A DNA stretch of 64,000 bases, taken from Sphingomonadales bacterium UBA2683 (GTDB taxonomy: Bacteria; Pseudomonadota; Alphaproteobacteria; Sphingomonadales; Sphingomonadaceae). The stretch spans positions 235,994 through 299,993 of the forward strand of contig DELZ01000005.1 of the NCBI GenBank assembly GCA_002354635.1, read 5' to 3'. The notes under the pieces were generated by a model. The model did not search any database. It worked only from the letters and a program-made list of their open reading frames with translations, and was not told the DNA's origin. Positions 1-8,697 of the stretch are shown in pieces (position 1 is the first letter of the stretch; each line of letters starts with the position of its first letter). A program made the translations under genes and the position numbers.

Positions 1-44
1 CCTGCGGATGGTCCCCCTCCCCCCGCTGCGCGCGGGGAGGATAT
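1..44. repeat. Nested palindromic element, copy 1 (right part only)
   Basis: Matches the right arm of the two complete copies further into dnaE2 (CCTGCGGATGGTCCCCC, then CTCCCC and a GC-rich tail ending GGGGAGGAT). It is cut by the window edge. It is translated as PADGPPPPAARGED, in the same frame as the other copies. Confidence 0.8.
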
Positions 45-3000
45 TATCAGACAGCTCTGCACCCCCCATCTCTGGCTTGGCGCGACGATGCCGCGCTCCG
101 GTCCCGACAAGCGGCATCTGACGGAACTGCAGAGCCTGTCCCGAGCAACCGGCATCCCCCTGCTCGCCACCAACGACCCGCTCTATGCGACGCCCGAACA
201 GCGACCGCTGCACGATATTCTCGCCTGCGTGGCGGAAAAGACCACCATCGCCAAGGCCGGCCGCCTGCTCGCCGCCAATGCCGAGCGCTATCTCAAACCG
301 CCGCAAGAAATGGCGCGCCTGTTCCGCGACCATCCGGAAGCCATTGCCGAGACGCAGACGCTGCTCGGGCTTGTCACCTTTTCGCTCGACGAGCTCAGCT
401 ATCATTATCCCGAGGAGCCGGTGCCCAAGGGCTGGACGCCGCAGGACTGGCTGGAGCATCTGACCTGGTCCGCTGCCCATGCCCGGCACGGCGCCACCCT
501 GCCGGAGCGATTGCGCGTGAAGGTCGAGGAGGAACTGCGGCTGATCGCAAAGATGGACTATGCACCCTATTTCCTGACCGTCCACGATATCGTCAAATAT
601 GCCCAGGATCAGGAGATACTCTGTCAGGGCCGGGGATCGGCGGCGAACAGCGCGGTCTGCTATCTGCTCGGCATCACCTCGGCCGATCCAATGGAACATG
701 ATCTGCTCTTCTCGCGCTTCATCTCCGAGGAGCGCCGCGAGCCGCCGGATATAGATGTCGATTTCGAGCATGAGCGGCGCGAGGAGGTGATCCAGTATAT
801 TTACGCGCGCTATGGCCGTCACCGCGCGGGGATCGCCGCGACCGTGGTCCATTACCGCTCGCGCAGCGCGATCCGCGAGGTCGGCAAGGCGCTCGGCCTG
901 TCCGAGGACATCACCAGCCGCCTCTCGAGCACCGTCTGGGGCAGCCATTCCAGCAAAGCGCCCGACAATCGTTTCGCCGAAACCGGGCTCGACCCGGACA
1001 ATCCGGAAATCCGCCGTCTCGGCGATCTGGTCCGGCAGATCCTGCAATTTCCCCGCCATCTGTCGCAGCATGTCGGTGGCTTTGTGCTGACCCAGGACCG
1101 GCTCGACGAGACCGTGCCGATCCACAATGCCGCGATGGACGACCGCACGTTTATCGAATGGGACAAGGATGATATCGACACGCTCGGCCTGATGAAGGTA
1201 GACATCCTGGCGCTCGGCATGCTGACCTGCATCCGCAAGGCGTTTGCACTGATGGAGAGTATCAACATCTTCCCCGAAGCGCCAGCTTCGGGGAGGGGGA
1301 CCGTCAGCCAGAGCGAAGCGGCGGCTGATGGTGGAGGGGTTGGTGACGCAACCGTTGCGACGCACCAGCCCCTCCACCATCCTGCGGATGGTCCCCCTCC
1401 CCGTGCTGCGCACAGGGAGGAAAAATGGACGCTGCAGAACGTTCCCCACGAGGACCCTGCCACCTATGCCATGCTGTGCAAGGGCGACAGTATCGGTGTG
1501 TTTCAGGTCGAAAGCCGCGCCCAGATCAATATGCTGCCGCGGCTGAAACCGCGCGAATTTTACGATCTGGTGATCCAGGTCGCGATTGTCCGCCCCGGTC
1601 CGATCGAGGGCGAAATGGTCCATCCCTATCTGCGGCGGCGTTCGGGCGTGGAAAAGGTGACCCTGCCCTCGCCCGCCCCGCCGCATGATCCGGACGAACT
1701 GAGATCCGTGCTCGGGCGAACATTCGGCGTGCCGCTGTTCCAGGAGCAGGCGATGAAGCTGGCGATTGTGGCCGCCGATTTCTCGCCCGGCGATGCCAAC
1801 AAGCTGCGCCGGGCGATGGCGACCTTTCGCAATGTCGGCACCATCCACCATTTCCGCGAGAAGATGATCAGCGGCATGACCGCCAAGGGCTATGAGGCAG
1901 ATTTTGCCGAGCGCTGCTACAAGCAGATCCAGGGCTTTGGCAGCTACGGCTTTCCGGAGAGCCACGCGATCAGCTTTGCCCGGCTGGTCTACGTGTCGAG
2001 CTGGATCAAGTGCCACCATCCCGCGGTGTTCGCGGCGGCGCTGCTCAACTCGCAGCCGATGGGTTTCTATGCGCCCGCCCAGATTGTCCGCGATGCCCGC
2101 GAGCACGGGGTGGAAGTGCGGGCGCCGGATGTGAATTTCAGTGGCTGGGATAACGGGTTGGAGAGGAACATCCTCCCTGAAGCGTCAGCTTCGGGGAGGG
2201 GGACCGTCAGCCAGAGCGCAGCGGCGGCTGATGGTGGAGGGGCAAACGACATAGTTTGCAATATTACCGATGCGTCTGGCCGCACCGCCCCTCCACCATC
2301 AGCTTTCGCCAAGGCTACAGCTGATGGTCCCCCTCCCCCCGCTGCGCGCGGGGAGGATGGGGAGGATATTGCCCTCCGCATCGGTTTTCGCCAGATCGAC
2401 GGCTTTCGCGAAGCCTGGGCAGAACAGATCGTCGCCGCGCGGCCGTTCCGGACGATCGAGGAGCTGGCCCACAAGGCCAGTCTGCCGGCCCGCGCCCTGC
2501 GCCTGCTCGCCGATGCCGACGCCTGCCGCTCGCTCGGTCTGGACCGGCGGCAGGCGCTGTGGGACGTGCGCCGGACTCCGGTCAATACGCTGCCCTTGTT
2601 CGAAGCCGCGCAGGCAAAGGAACTGGCGCAAGAAGAAGATGCGCGCCTGCCCGCCATGACCGGCGGCGAGCATGTGGTGGCCGATTACCAGAGCATCAGG
2701 CTGTCGCTCAAAGGGCATCCGATGCAATTTCTGCGCGAGACGATGCGCGCCGAGGGCATATTGAGCTGCGCCGAGCTGGCCACCGCGAAAAACGGTTCGT
2801 TTCAGCGGGTGGCCGGCGTGGTTCTGATCCGCCAGCGGCCCGGCAAGGGCAATGCGGTCTTCATCACGCTGGAGGATGAAAGCGGCATCGCCAACCTGCT
2901 GCTCTGGGCCAGCCGGTTCGAGACAATGCGCCGCCCGGTGATGGCGGCCCGGCTGATGATCGCCAGCGGCGAGGTGCAGAAGAGCCGCGAAGGCGTGATC

Positions 3001-3237
3001 CACCTGATGGTCAGCCGGATCGAGGATGCCACCGGTCGGCTGGACGAGATCAGCACCCGTGACCGGCCCGACATGCCGATGGCCCGCGCCGACGAGGTCA
3101 ACCGTCCGGTCTATCGCAACGAGGACCGGCAGGCGGCGCGGCAGGCGGCGGAGACCGCCGGGCCGCGCCCCGCCTATCCGCGCCACGGCCACCCGCGCAA
3201 TGTCCGGATATTACCGAAATCGCGCGACTTTCACTAG
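1..3237 (+). CDS. dnaE2: Error-prone DNA polymerase DnaE2 (5' end missing)
   Basis: C-family polymerase alpha subunit of the mutagenic translesion pathway. The reading frame is open from base 1, so the true start and most of the PHP domain lie outside the window; the first ATG at 88 is internal. Visible family signatures are CQGRGSAANS and the metal-binding PDIDVDF motif (DIDVDF at 748-765), followed by GVFQVESRAQ and a C-terminal OB-type segment (VAGVVLIRQRPGKGNAVFITL) typical of DnaE2. Three stretches have no counterpart in the family: 1-44, about 1274-1421 and about 2173-2357. They are copies of one palindromic DNA element translated in one frame (ADGPPPP, GRGTVSQS and similar). The catalytic motifs are intact. 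The stop codon overlaps that of the convergent MFS gene. Confidence 0.93.
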   Translation, partial: PADGPPPPAARGEDIIRQLCTPHLWLGATMPRSGPDKRHLTELQSLSRATGIPLLATNDPLYATPEQRPLHDILACVAEKTTIAKAGRLLAANAERYLKPPQEMARLFRDHPEAIAETQTLLGLVTFSLDELSYHYPEEPVPKGWTPQDWLEHLTWSAAHARHGATLPERLRVKVEEELRLIAKMDYAPYFLTVHDIVKYAQDQEILCQGRGSAANSAVCYLLGITSADPMEHDLLFSRFISEERREPPDIDVDFEHERREEVIQYIYARYGRHRAGIAATVVHYRSRSAIREVGKALGLSEDITSRLSSTVWGSHSSKAPDNRFAETGLDPDNPEIRRLGDLVRQILQFPRHLSQHVGGFVLTQDRLDETVPIHNAAMDDRTFIEWDKDDIDTLGLMKVDILALGMLTCIRKAFALMESINIFPEAPASGRGTVSQSEAAADGGGVGDATVATHQPLHHPADGPPPRAAHREEKWTLQNVPHEDPATYAMLCKGDSIGVFQVESRAQINMLPRLKPREFYDLVIQVAIVRPGPIEGEMVHPYLRRRSGVEKVTLPSPAPPHDPDELRSVLGRTFGVPLFQEQAMKLAIVAADFSPGDANKLRRAMATFRNVGTIHHFREKMISGMTAKGYEADFAERCYKQIQGFGSYGFPESHAISFARLVYVSSWIKCHHPAVFAAALLNSQPMGFYAPAQIVRDAREHGVEVRAPDVNFSGWDNGLERNILPEASASGRGTVSQSAAAADGGGANDIVCNITDASGRTAPPPSAFAKATADGPPPPAARGEDGEDIALRIGFRQIDGFREAWAEQIVAARPFRTIEELAHKASLPARALRLLADADACRSLGLDRRQALWDVRRTPVNTLPLFEAAQAKELAQEEDARLPAMTGGEHVVADYQSIRLSLKGHPMQFLRETMRAEGILSCAELATAKNGSFQRVAGVVLIRQRPGKGNAVFITLEDESGIANLLLWASRFETMRRPVMAARLMIASGEVQKSREGVIHLMVSRIEDATGRLDEISTRDRPDMPMARADEVNRPVYRNEDRQAARQAAETAGPRPAYPRHGHPRNVRILPKSRDFH
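1274..1421. repeat. Nested palindromic element, copy 2, in frame inside dnaE2
   Basis: About 148 bp. The outer arms are GGGGAGGGGGACC (from 1290) and GGTCCCCCTCCCC (ending 1402). The inner arms are GGTGGAGGGG (from 1330) and CCCCTCCACC (ending about 1378). It adds about 48 residues in a loop just before the conserved NVPHEDPATYAMLCKGDSIG segment. There are no stop codons and the frame is kept. Confidence 0.85.
2173..2357. repeat. Nested palindromic element, copy 3, in frame inside dnaE2
   Basis: About 185 bp with the same outer (GGGGAGGGGGACC / GGTCCCCCTCCCC) and inner (GGTGGAGGGG / CCCCTCCACC) arms as copy 2, but a different, longer centre. It adds about 60 residues between the GVEVRAPDVNFSGWD and ALRIGFRQIDGF segments of DnaE2. 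It reads in the same frame as copies 1 and 2. Confidence 0.85.
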
Positions 3238-4493
3238 GCCGGTGCGGCCTCGAACTGGCGTTCGCCGCTGCCGAAGACGAGATAGAAGACCAGACCAAAG
3301 GCCGCCACCGCTGCTGCCACCTGGAACACCATCGCCCAGGACCCGGTCACGTCCAGGATCCAGCCGCTGACCAGCACGCCGATAATGCCGGGAATGGTGC
3401 CCGCCGTATTGGTAATGCCCATCAAAGTACCGGCATGCTCCGGCGCAATGTCCATGTGGTTGACGAAAAAGCCGCTGACCGCAAAGGCGCCGAGAGCGCT
3501 GCCGATGGTCATGATGGTGATCGCCATAACCGCATCATCGACCTGTCCGATCAGCAGCAGCGCGATAATACTTCCGCCAAAACCGACCAGCATCATCAGC
3601 TTGCGCACATGGGTAATGGACGTGCCCCGGCCGATCAGCCAGTCCGCCACCACGCCGGACAGATTGATACACAGAAACAGGGCGATATGCGGCATCATCG
3701 CAAAAAAGCCGACGGAGGCATAGTCCACGCCCAGCCCCTTGGTCACATAGGTCGGCAACCAGGCGAGCAGGACATAGAACCACCAGTTGTTGCAGAAATG
3801 GGCGACGATCACCGCCCAGACCGGCATATTGGTCATCAGCGCCCGCCAGGGCGTCGCGACCGCGGGCCCTTCGGCAATCGTGTCGGATGCGATCAGGTCC
3901 AGCTCTTCCTGGCTGATGCCGGCCTGCTGGCGCGGGCCGGGAGCAACGAGAAAATACCAGACAGCGCACCAGACAAAACCGATACCGCCAAATATGTAGA
4001 ATACCCATTCCCAGCCCCAGGCGGCAACGATCATGGGCGTTGCCAGCAGCGCGAACACGGTGCCCAGCGGGATACCGCTGTTGGAGAATCCTGCCGATCG
4101 CGAGCGTTCCCGGACCGGTATCCAGCGGGCATAGAGAGCGTAAATCGCGGGGAAGGTCACCGCTTCTCCCATGCCCATCAATATCCGGGCGACGACCAGA
4201 ACCGTGATACCCAGCGCCGCAGCGGGCGGCGCGACCAGGGTGAACAGCGACCAGATCAGCACTCCGAAACCAAGCACCACCTTGCCGCCATAGCGATCAG
4301 CCAGCTTGCCGCCGACAACCTGGGTCAGCAGATAGCCGATGAAGAAGCTCGACAGCACCAGCCCCTGCGTCGATAGATCCCAGCCATAGGTTTCGACCAT
4401 CGGAATGATCGCGACCGAGATGGCGACCCGGTCCATATAGCAGATGAAAATGGCCAGAAAGGCCATGAAGACCAGCTGGTGGCGTTTTTGCAT
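3234..4493 (-). CDS. MFS transporter, anion:cation symporter-like
   Basis: Inner-membrane secondary transporter of 419 aa with about 12 hydrophobic segments. The N-terminal half carries a conserved MFS loop (GGKLADRYGGK) and the YMDRVAISVAIIPM start of TM1 seen in the ACS family (organic-anion and sugar-acid carriers). I chose the second ATG (4493) because a GGGGAGG ribosome site directly abuts the first one (4499) but sits about 6 nt from the second. It is divergent from hpd across about 145 bp, so import of an aromatic acid or other carboxylate is possible, but the substrate cannot be read from the sequence. Its stop codon overlaps that of dnaE2 on the other strand. Confidence 0.85.
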   Translation of the reverse strand: MQKRHQLVFMAFLAIFICYMDRVAISVAIIPMVETYGWDLSTQGLVLSSFFIGYLLTQVVGGKLADRYGGKVVLGFGVLIWSLFTLVAPPAAALGITVLVVARILMGMGEAVTFPAIYALYARWIPVRERSRSAGFSNSGIPLGTVFALLATPMIVAAWGWEWVFYIFGGIGFVWCAVWYFLVAPGPRQQAGISQEELDLIASDTIAEGPAVATPWRALMTNMPVWAVIVAHFCNNWWFYVLLAWLPTYVTKGLGVDYASVGFFAMMPHIALFLCINLSGVVADWLIGRGTSITHVRKLMMLVGFGGSIIALLLIGQVDDAVMAITIMTIGSALGAFAVSGFFVNHMDIAPEHAGTLMGITNTAGTIPGIIGVLVSGWILDVTGSWAMVFQVAAAVAAFGLVFYLVFGSGERQFEAAPA

Positions 4494-4638
4494 AGTCATC
4501 CTCCCCGTTGATGCCCCCTTATCTTGTTTATCATCGATCGGGTGGACCGCTATTCCCTTGCATATCCCGCCTGAATAGGCTATAGTTTCATTTGTAACTA
4601 TATTGCGGCTTCGCGCCTATCAATCTCGAGGAAATATT

Positions 4639-5742
4639 GTGGCTGACCTGTTTGAAAATCCCGTGGGCCTGGACGGCTTTGAATTTGTCGAATTCTGCGC
4701 GCCGGAAAAGGGTGTACTGGAACCGGTGTTCGAGGTCATGGGCTTCAGCCGCGTCGCCCGGCACCGGTCCAAGGACGTGCACCTGTGGCGCCAGGGCGGC
4801 ATCAACCTGATCATCAACTATGAACCGAAATCGGCGGCCTGGTATTTTGCCCGCGAGCACGGTCCCTCCGCCTGCGGCATGGCCTTTCGCGTCAAGGATG
4901 CGCGCAAGGCCTATGCCTGGCTGCTCGAAAAAGGCGCCGAGCCGGTGAATGTGCAAACCGGACCGATGGAATTGCATATCCCGGCGATCCGCGGCATCGG
5001 CGGCGCAATCCTCTATCTGGTCGACCGCTATGATGGTGGCGATCGCGGCGAGAATCTCTCTATCTATGATATTGATTTCGAATATCTGCCGGGTGTCGAC
5101 CGCAATCCGGTGGGTGCCGGCTTCAAGATCATCGATCACCTGACCCATAATGTCTATGGTGGCCGGATGAAATATTGGGCGGACTATTACGAGACTTTGT
5201 TCAACTTCCGCGAAATCCGTTTCTTCGATATCAAGGGCGAATATACCGGTCTGACCTCCAAGGCGCTGACCGCGCCCGACGGCAAAATCCGGATTCCACT
5301 CAATGAAGAGGGTGAAGGCGGCAAGGGCCAGATCGAGGAATTCCTGCGCGAATTCAACGGCGAGGGTATCCAGCATATCGCGCTGATCTGCGATGATCTG
5401 GTTGCCTGCTGGGACCGGCTCAAGACGCTCGGCGTGCCGTTCATGACCGCGCCGCCAGCGACCTATTATGCCATGCTGGACGAGCGCCTGCCCGGTCATG
5501 GCGAAGATGTCGATGCGCTTCAGGCGCGCGGCATATTGCTTGATGGTACAACCGAAGGCGGGGAACCGCGTCTCCTGCTGCAGATTTTTGCCGAAGCACA
5601 GGTCGGTCCGGTTTTCTTTGAATTCATCCAGAGAAAAGGCGATGACGGATTCGGCGAGGGCAATTTCAAGGCCCTGTTCGAGAGCATCGAGCGCGATCAG
5701 GTTGCGCGCGGTGTGCTGAATGTAGAGGAGCCGGCAGAATGA
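4639..5742 (+). CDS. hpd: 4-Hydroxyphenylpyruvate dioxygenase
   Basis: Fe(II) dioxygenase converting 4-hydroxyphenylpyruvate to homogentisate in tyrosine breakdown; 367 aa, normal for the bacterial enzyme. It is built of two VOC-type halves. The iron ligands are visible in the C-terminal half: His in DHLTHNVYGG, His in IQHIALICDD and Glu in FFEFIQRKGDDGFGEGNF. I chose GTG at 4639 because GAGGA precedes it by about 7 nt and VADLFENPVGLDGFEFVEF is the usual N-terminus; a TTG at 4603 has no ribosome site. It overlaps the next gene by 4 nt (ATGA), so the two are translationally coupled. Homogentisate dioxygenase (hmgA) is not in the window. Confidence 0.95.
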   Translation: MADLFENPVGLDGFEFVEFCAPEKGVLEPVFEVMGFSRVARHRSKDVHLWRQGGINLIINYEPKSAAWYFAREHGPSACGMAFRVKDARKAYAWLLEKGAEPVNVQTGPMELHIPAIRGIGGAILYLVDRYDGGDRGENLSIYDIDFEYLPGVDRNPVGAGFKIIDHLTHNVYGGRMKYWADYYETLFNFREIRFFDIKGEYTGLTSKALTAPDGKIRIPLNEEGEGGKGQIEEFLREFNGEGIQHIALICDDLVACWDRLKTLGVPFMTAPPATYYAMLDERLPGHGEDVDALQARGILLDGTTEGGEPRLLLQIFAEAQVGPVFFEFIQRKGDDGFGEGNFKALFESIERDQVARGVLNVEEPAE

Positions 5743-6287
5743 CCGCACCAAAGATCAACGGCATCCACCATGTCGCCTATCGCTGCAAGGACGCCAAGGA
5801 GACGGTCGATTTCTACAAGCGGGTGATGGGCATGGATTTCCAGCTCGCCTTTGCCGAAAATGAAGTACCTTCGACCGGCGAACATGACCCCTATATGCAT
5901 ATTTTCCTCGATGCCGGCGGCGGCAATGTCCTGGCCTTTTTCGAACTGCCCGAGCAGCCGGAGATGGACCGCGACCAGAATACCCCGGCCTGGGTACAGC
6001 ATATTGCCTTCAAGGTGGACACGCTCGCCGACCTGATGGCCGCCAAGGCCAATGCCGAGGCCGAGGGACTGGACGTGCTCGGCCCGACCCATCACGGGAT
6101 CTTCAAGTCGATCTATTTCTTCGATCCGAACGGCCACCGGCTGGAACTGGCCTGCGATATCGGCACCGAGGAGGAGATGGCCGAGCTGCGCCGGGTTGCT
6201 CCCGAGATGCTAGAGGAATGGAGCCGGACGAAGAAGGCGCCGCAACATGCCGCCTGGCTGCACGAGAAAGCGCGCGACGAGCATTAG
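5739..6287 (+). CDS. VOC-family metalloenzyme (glyoxalase / dioxygenase fold)
   Basis: 182 aa single-module vicinal-oxygen-chelate protein. A plausible metal set is visible: His in GIHHVAYRC near the N-terminus, His in VQHIAFKV and Glu in GHRLELAC. The family includes glyoxalase I, extradiol dioxygenases, epimerases and resistance proteins, and the sequence alone does not decide among them. It is coupled to hpd by a 4-nt overlap and followed by a fumarylacetoacetase-family gene, so a role in the homogentisate branch is the natural inference. A ring-cleaving role in place of hmgA is possible but unproven. Confidence 0.75.
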   Translation: MTAPKINGIHHVAYRCKDAKETVDFYKRVMGMDFQLAFAENEVPSTGEHDPYMHIFLDAGGGNVLAFFELPEQPEMDRDQNTPAWVQHIAFKVDTLADLMAAKANAEAEGLDVLGPTHHGIFKSIYFFDPNGHRLELACDIGTEEEMAELRRVAPEMLEEWSRTKKAPQHAAWLHEKARDEH

Positions 6288-6309
6288 GTTTTCGCATTGA
6301 ACAATCCTG

Positions 6310-6395
6310 TGCTCCTGCGTAGGCAGGAGTCCATCTCCTGAACTTTCCGCTAGAAGCAATGGCAGGAGATGGGCCCCCGCCTTCGCGGGGGCACG
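6310..6395. repeat. Nested palindromic intergenic repeat
   Basis: Outer arms run from GTGCTCCTGCG to CGCGGGGGCAC. Inner arms are CCATCTCCTG and CAGGAGATGG. The GC hairpin CCCCCGCCTTCGCGGGGG forms the right part. Related sequence recurs at 54040-54074 and 54168-54196. It lies inside the hpd-VOC-FAH operon without breaking any gene. Confidence 0.7.
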
Positions 6396-6416
6396 GAGCA
6401 GGATGAAGGAACGCAT

Positions 6417-7427
6417 ATGAAACTCGCCACCCTGAAAAATGACACCCGCGACGGCCGTCTGGTCGTGGTCTCGAAAGACCTGACCCGCTGCTGCGAGGCG
6501 AGCAATATCGCGCCGACGCTGCAGGCGGCGCTCGACGATTGGACCAATTGCGCGCCGAAGCTGGAAGCGCTTTATCGCGATGTCGAGCATGAGGCGGTGC
6601 CGTGCGAACGCTTTCACGAGCGGCTCGCCGAATCCCCCCTGCCCCGCGCCTATCAATGGGCCGACGGCAGCGCCTATATCAATCATGTCGAACTGGTCCG
6701 CAAGGCGCGCGGAGCCGAGGTGCCGGAGAGTTTCTACAGCGATCCGCTGATGTACCAGGGCGGCAGCGATGCCTTTCTCGGCCCGCGCGACGATATCCCG
6801 CTGGGCGATCCGGCCTGGGGCTGCGACATGGAAGGCGAGATCGCAGTGATTACCGACGATGTGCCGATGGGCGTCAGCGCCGAGGAAGCCGCCGACCATA
6901 TCAAGCTGGTGATGCTGTGCAACGATGTCTCGCTGCGCGGCCTGATCCCCGGCGAGCTGGCCAAGGGCTTCGGCTTCTTCCAGTCCAAGCCGCCCTCCGC
7001 CTTCTCTCCGGTCTGCGTCACGCCCGACGAGCTCGGCGATGCGTGGCAGGGCTCGGTGATCCATCTGCCGCTGCAGGTCGACTATAACCGCGAACCCTTC
7101 GGCCGCGCCAACGCCGGCAAGGACGCCACCTTCAGCCTCGCCGACCTGGTCGCCCATGCCGCCAAGACGCGCCCCTTGTGCGCCGGCACGATCATCGGTT
7201 CCGGCACCGTCTCCAACCAGGGCCCCGACGGCGATCCCGGCAAGCCGGTTAGTGAAGGCGGCCTGGGCTACAGTTGCATCGCCGAAATCCGGATGATCGA
7301 GACGATCAACACCGGCGAAGCCAAGACGCCGTTTATGTCGGCTGGCGATACGGTCAAAATCCAGATGCTGGATGCGGATGGTCATTCTATATTCGGCGCG
7401 ATCCGGCAGGATGTTGTGGCGGTTTGA
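6417..7427 (+). CDS. Fumarylacetoacetate hydrolase family protein
   Basis: 336 aa C-C bond hydrolase of the FAH superfamily. The acidic metal-binding residues are visible in DMEGEIAVITDDV and CNDVSLRGLIPGELAKGFGF, and the family segment GTIIGSGTVSN is near the C-terminus. With hpd upstream, the likely reaction is cleavage of fumarylacetoacetate to fumarate and acetoacetate, the last step of tyrosine breakdown. Start: ATG at 6417, 6 nt after AAGGA. The frame is open upstream to 6369, but that stretch is repeat DNA and not credible protein. A related activity on another acylpyruvate cannot be excluded. Confidence 0.85.
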   Translation: MKLATLKNDTRDGRLVVVSKDLTRCCEASNIAPTLQAALDDWTNCAPKLEALYRDVEHEAVPCERFHERLAESPLPRAYQWADGSAYINHVELVRKARGAEVPESFYSDPLMYQGGSDAFLGPRDDIPLGDPAWGCDMEGEIAVITDDVPMGVSAEEAADHIKLVMLCNDVSLRGLIPGELAKGFGFFQSKPPSAFSPVCVTPDELGDAWQGSVIHLPLQVDYNREPFGRANAGKDATFSLADLVAHAAKTRPLCAGTIIGSGTVSNQGPDGDPGKPVSEGGLGYSCIAEIRMIETINTGEAKTPFMSAGDTVKIQMLDADGHSIFGAIRQDVVAV

Positions 7428-7493
7428 TGGGGTTGCTCATTGGGTGATTTTGGTGTCGTAAATATCCCGAAAGCGGACACTAGAACTCCCAAG

Positions 7494-7991
7494 TCAATGA
7501 TCATCAGATTTGAAATTTATGAAAGCCTCCAGTGAATAATCAGATTTAGAAGGTGCGTATTTGAAGTTGTTGGATGGATTCGGAGCGGACGCATCTTGCT
7601 GCTGTTGCCAATTTTTTGGTGCGAGCGGCAACATATTGAACATAGTTCTAGTTGGCTTCAAACTAAGTGCAGCGTCGCGATGCTGTTCGTGCATTCCATC
7701 CTTGTTCATAAGGCTGAGGTAAAAACTGCAATATTCCAATACGTATCTGTGATGCTTGTTTCTCTTTTGAGATACAGCGCGCGCAGCCCTTTCAAAATAC
7801 CGTCTCGCTCCCTTAAGGTCGCGTTCCATTAGCCTTATTCGACCACCCAAAGCTACATGTCGTGCCTCATTACTCTCTTCAAACTGCGAGTAGTGTTTTT
7901 TTGCCGATTCGACGTCATCTTCACGACAAGCATCCACGCAATTTGCTACCGCGAACGGTTGAGCCAGCGCACGCCAGATTCTAGTTATCAT
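7494..7991 (-). CDS. Hypothetical protein with one TPR-like helix pair
   Basis: 165 aa, not recognised. A segment around residues 50-75 (RLMERDLKGARRYFERAARAVSQ) has the spacing of a tetratricopeptide helix pair. The C-terminal third is polar and Gln/Asn/Ser rich. The gene and its flanks are clearly more AT-rich than the neighbours and use AT-ending codons, which suggests recent acquisition. No strong ribosome site is seen before the ATG at 7991. It stands alone between the tyrosine operon and the Lrp gene. Confidence 0.5.
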   Translation of the reverse strand: MITRIWRALAQPFAVANCVDACREDDVESAKKHYSQFEESNEARHVALGGRIRLMERDLKGARRYFERAARAVSQKRNKHHRYVLEYCSFYLSLMNKDGMHEQHRDAALSLKPTRTMFNMLPLAPKNWQQQQDASAPNPSNNFKYAPSKSDYSLEAFINFKSDDH

Positions 7992-8122
7992 GTTGGCCGT
8001 TTATCAAGAAAAACTCCATCAGTGAACAAGACGCAGATTGTGTTAGCCGAGTAGCATTTGTCAACAACCATGAAAGTATCCGCTCCTACGCCTAAATCGA
8101 ACATTTGCGTTTCGGAGCCTAT

Positions 8123-8593
8123 TCAAACCGGCACCGCCGTCTCATATTTGATCCGCTCCATCGCGAAGCTCGCCGACACATCGGACAAAGGCACCGCCTT
8201 GATCAGCTTCTTGTAGACCCGGTCATAGTCGGCGACATCGCGGACCAGCAGCTTGAGCATATAGTCGACCTCGCCCGCCATCCGGTAGAATTCGACCACT
8301 TCCTCGATCGAAGAGGCCGCGGCGGCGAATTTTTCGAGCCATTTGTCGCTATGGTCGCTGGTCCGCACGGCGACGAACACGGTCATATTCAGGCCGACCG
8401 CTTCCGGATCGACGATCACCACACGCCGGGCGATGATGCCGTCCGCCTCCATCCGCTTGATCCGCCGCCAGCAGGCATTGGTCGAAAGGCTGAGCTGCGC
8501 CGCGAGATTTTCCAGCGACAGGCTGGCATCGCGCTGCAAGGCTTTCAGAATATTACGGTCATTATCATCAATATTTTTGGTTTCTTTGGTCAT
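8123..8593 (-). CDS. Lrp/AsnC-family transcriptional regulator
   Basis: 156 aa. It has an N-terminal winged helix (DDNDRNILKALQRDASLSLE, then LSTNACWRRIKRMEADGII) and a C-terminal ligand-sensing RAM domain (VEFYRMAGEVDYMLKLLVRD). Start at 8593 gives the usual Lrp N-terminus; the frame stays open to 8653 but the extension is unlike the family. It is divergent from a cysteine-synthase-like gene 100 bp away, the usual layout for a local Lrp regulator controlling its neighbour. A cysteine- or amino-acid-responsive role is an inference from that pairing. Confidence 0.9.
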   Translation of the reverse strand: MTKETKNIDDNDRNILKALQRDASLSLENLAAQLSLSTNACWRRIKRMEADGIIARRVVIVDPEAVGLNMTVFVAVRTSDHSDKWLEKFAAAASSIEEVVEFYRMAGEVDYMLKLLVRDVADYDRVYKKLIKAVPLSDVSASFAMERIKYETAVPV

Positions 8594-8605
8594 ATCCAAA
8601 ATATT
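8569..8605. promoter_or_regulatory. Inverted repeat across the lrp start codon (possible autoregulation site)
   Basis: AATATTTTTGG (8570-8580) and CCAAAATATT (8596-8605) form an AT-rich inverted repeat around the start codon (8591-8593). Lrp proteins often bind such AT-rich repeats; the assignment is an inference. Confidence 0.4.
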
Positions 8606-8697
8606 ATCACAACATCCGTGCAATAGCACCAATAATTGACAGGGATTTCCCACCCGTCTCGCTTCATATGCAGATGCAGATGATGACAGGGGAAAAT

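Noticed and set aside
4588..5751. Long minus-strand reading frame opposite hpd
   Set aside because: Shadow of a well-supported gene; no ribosome site and no recognisable domain.
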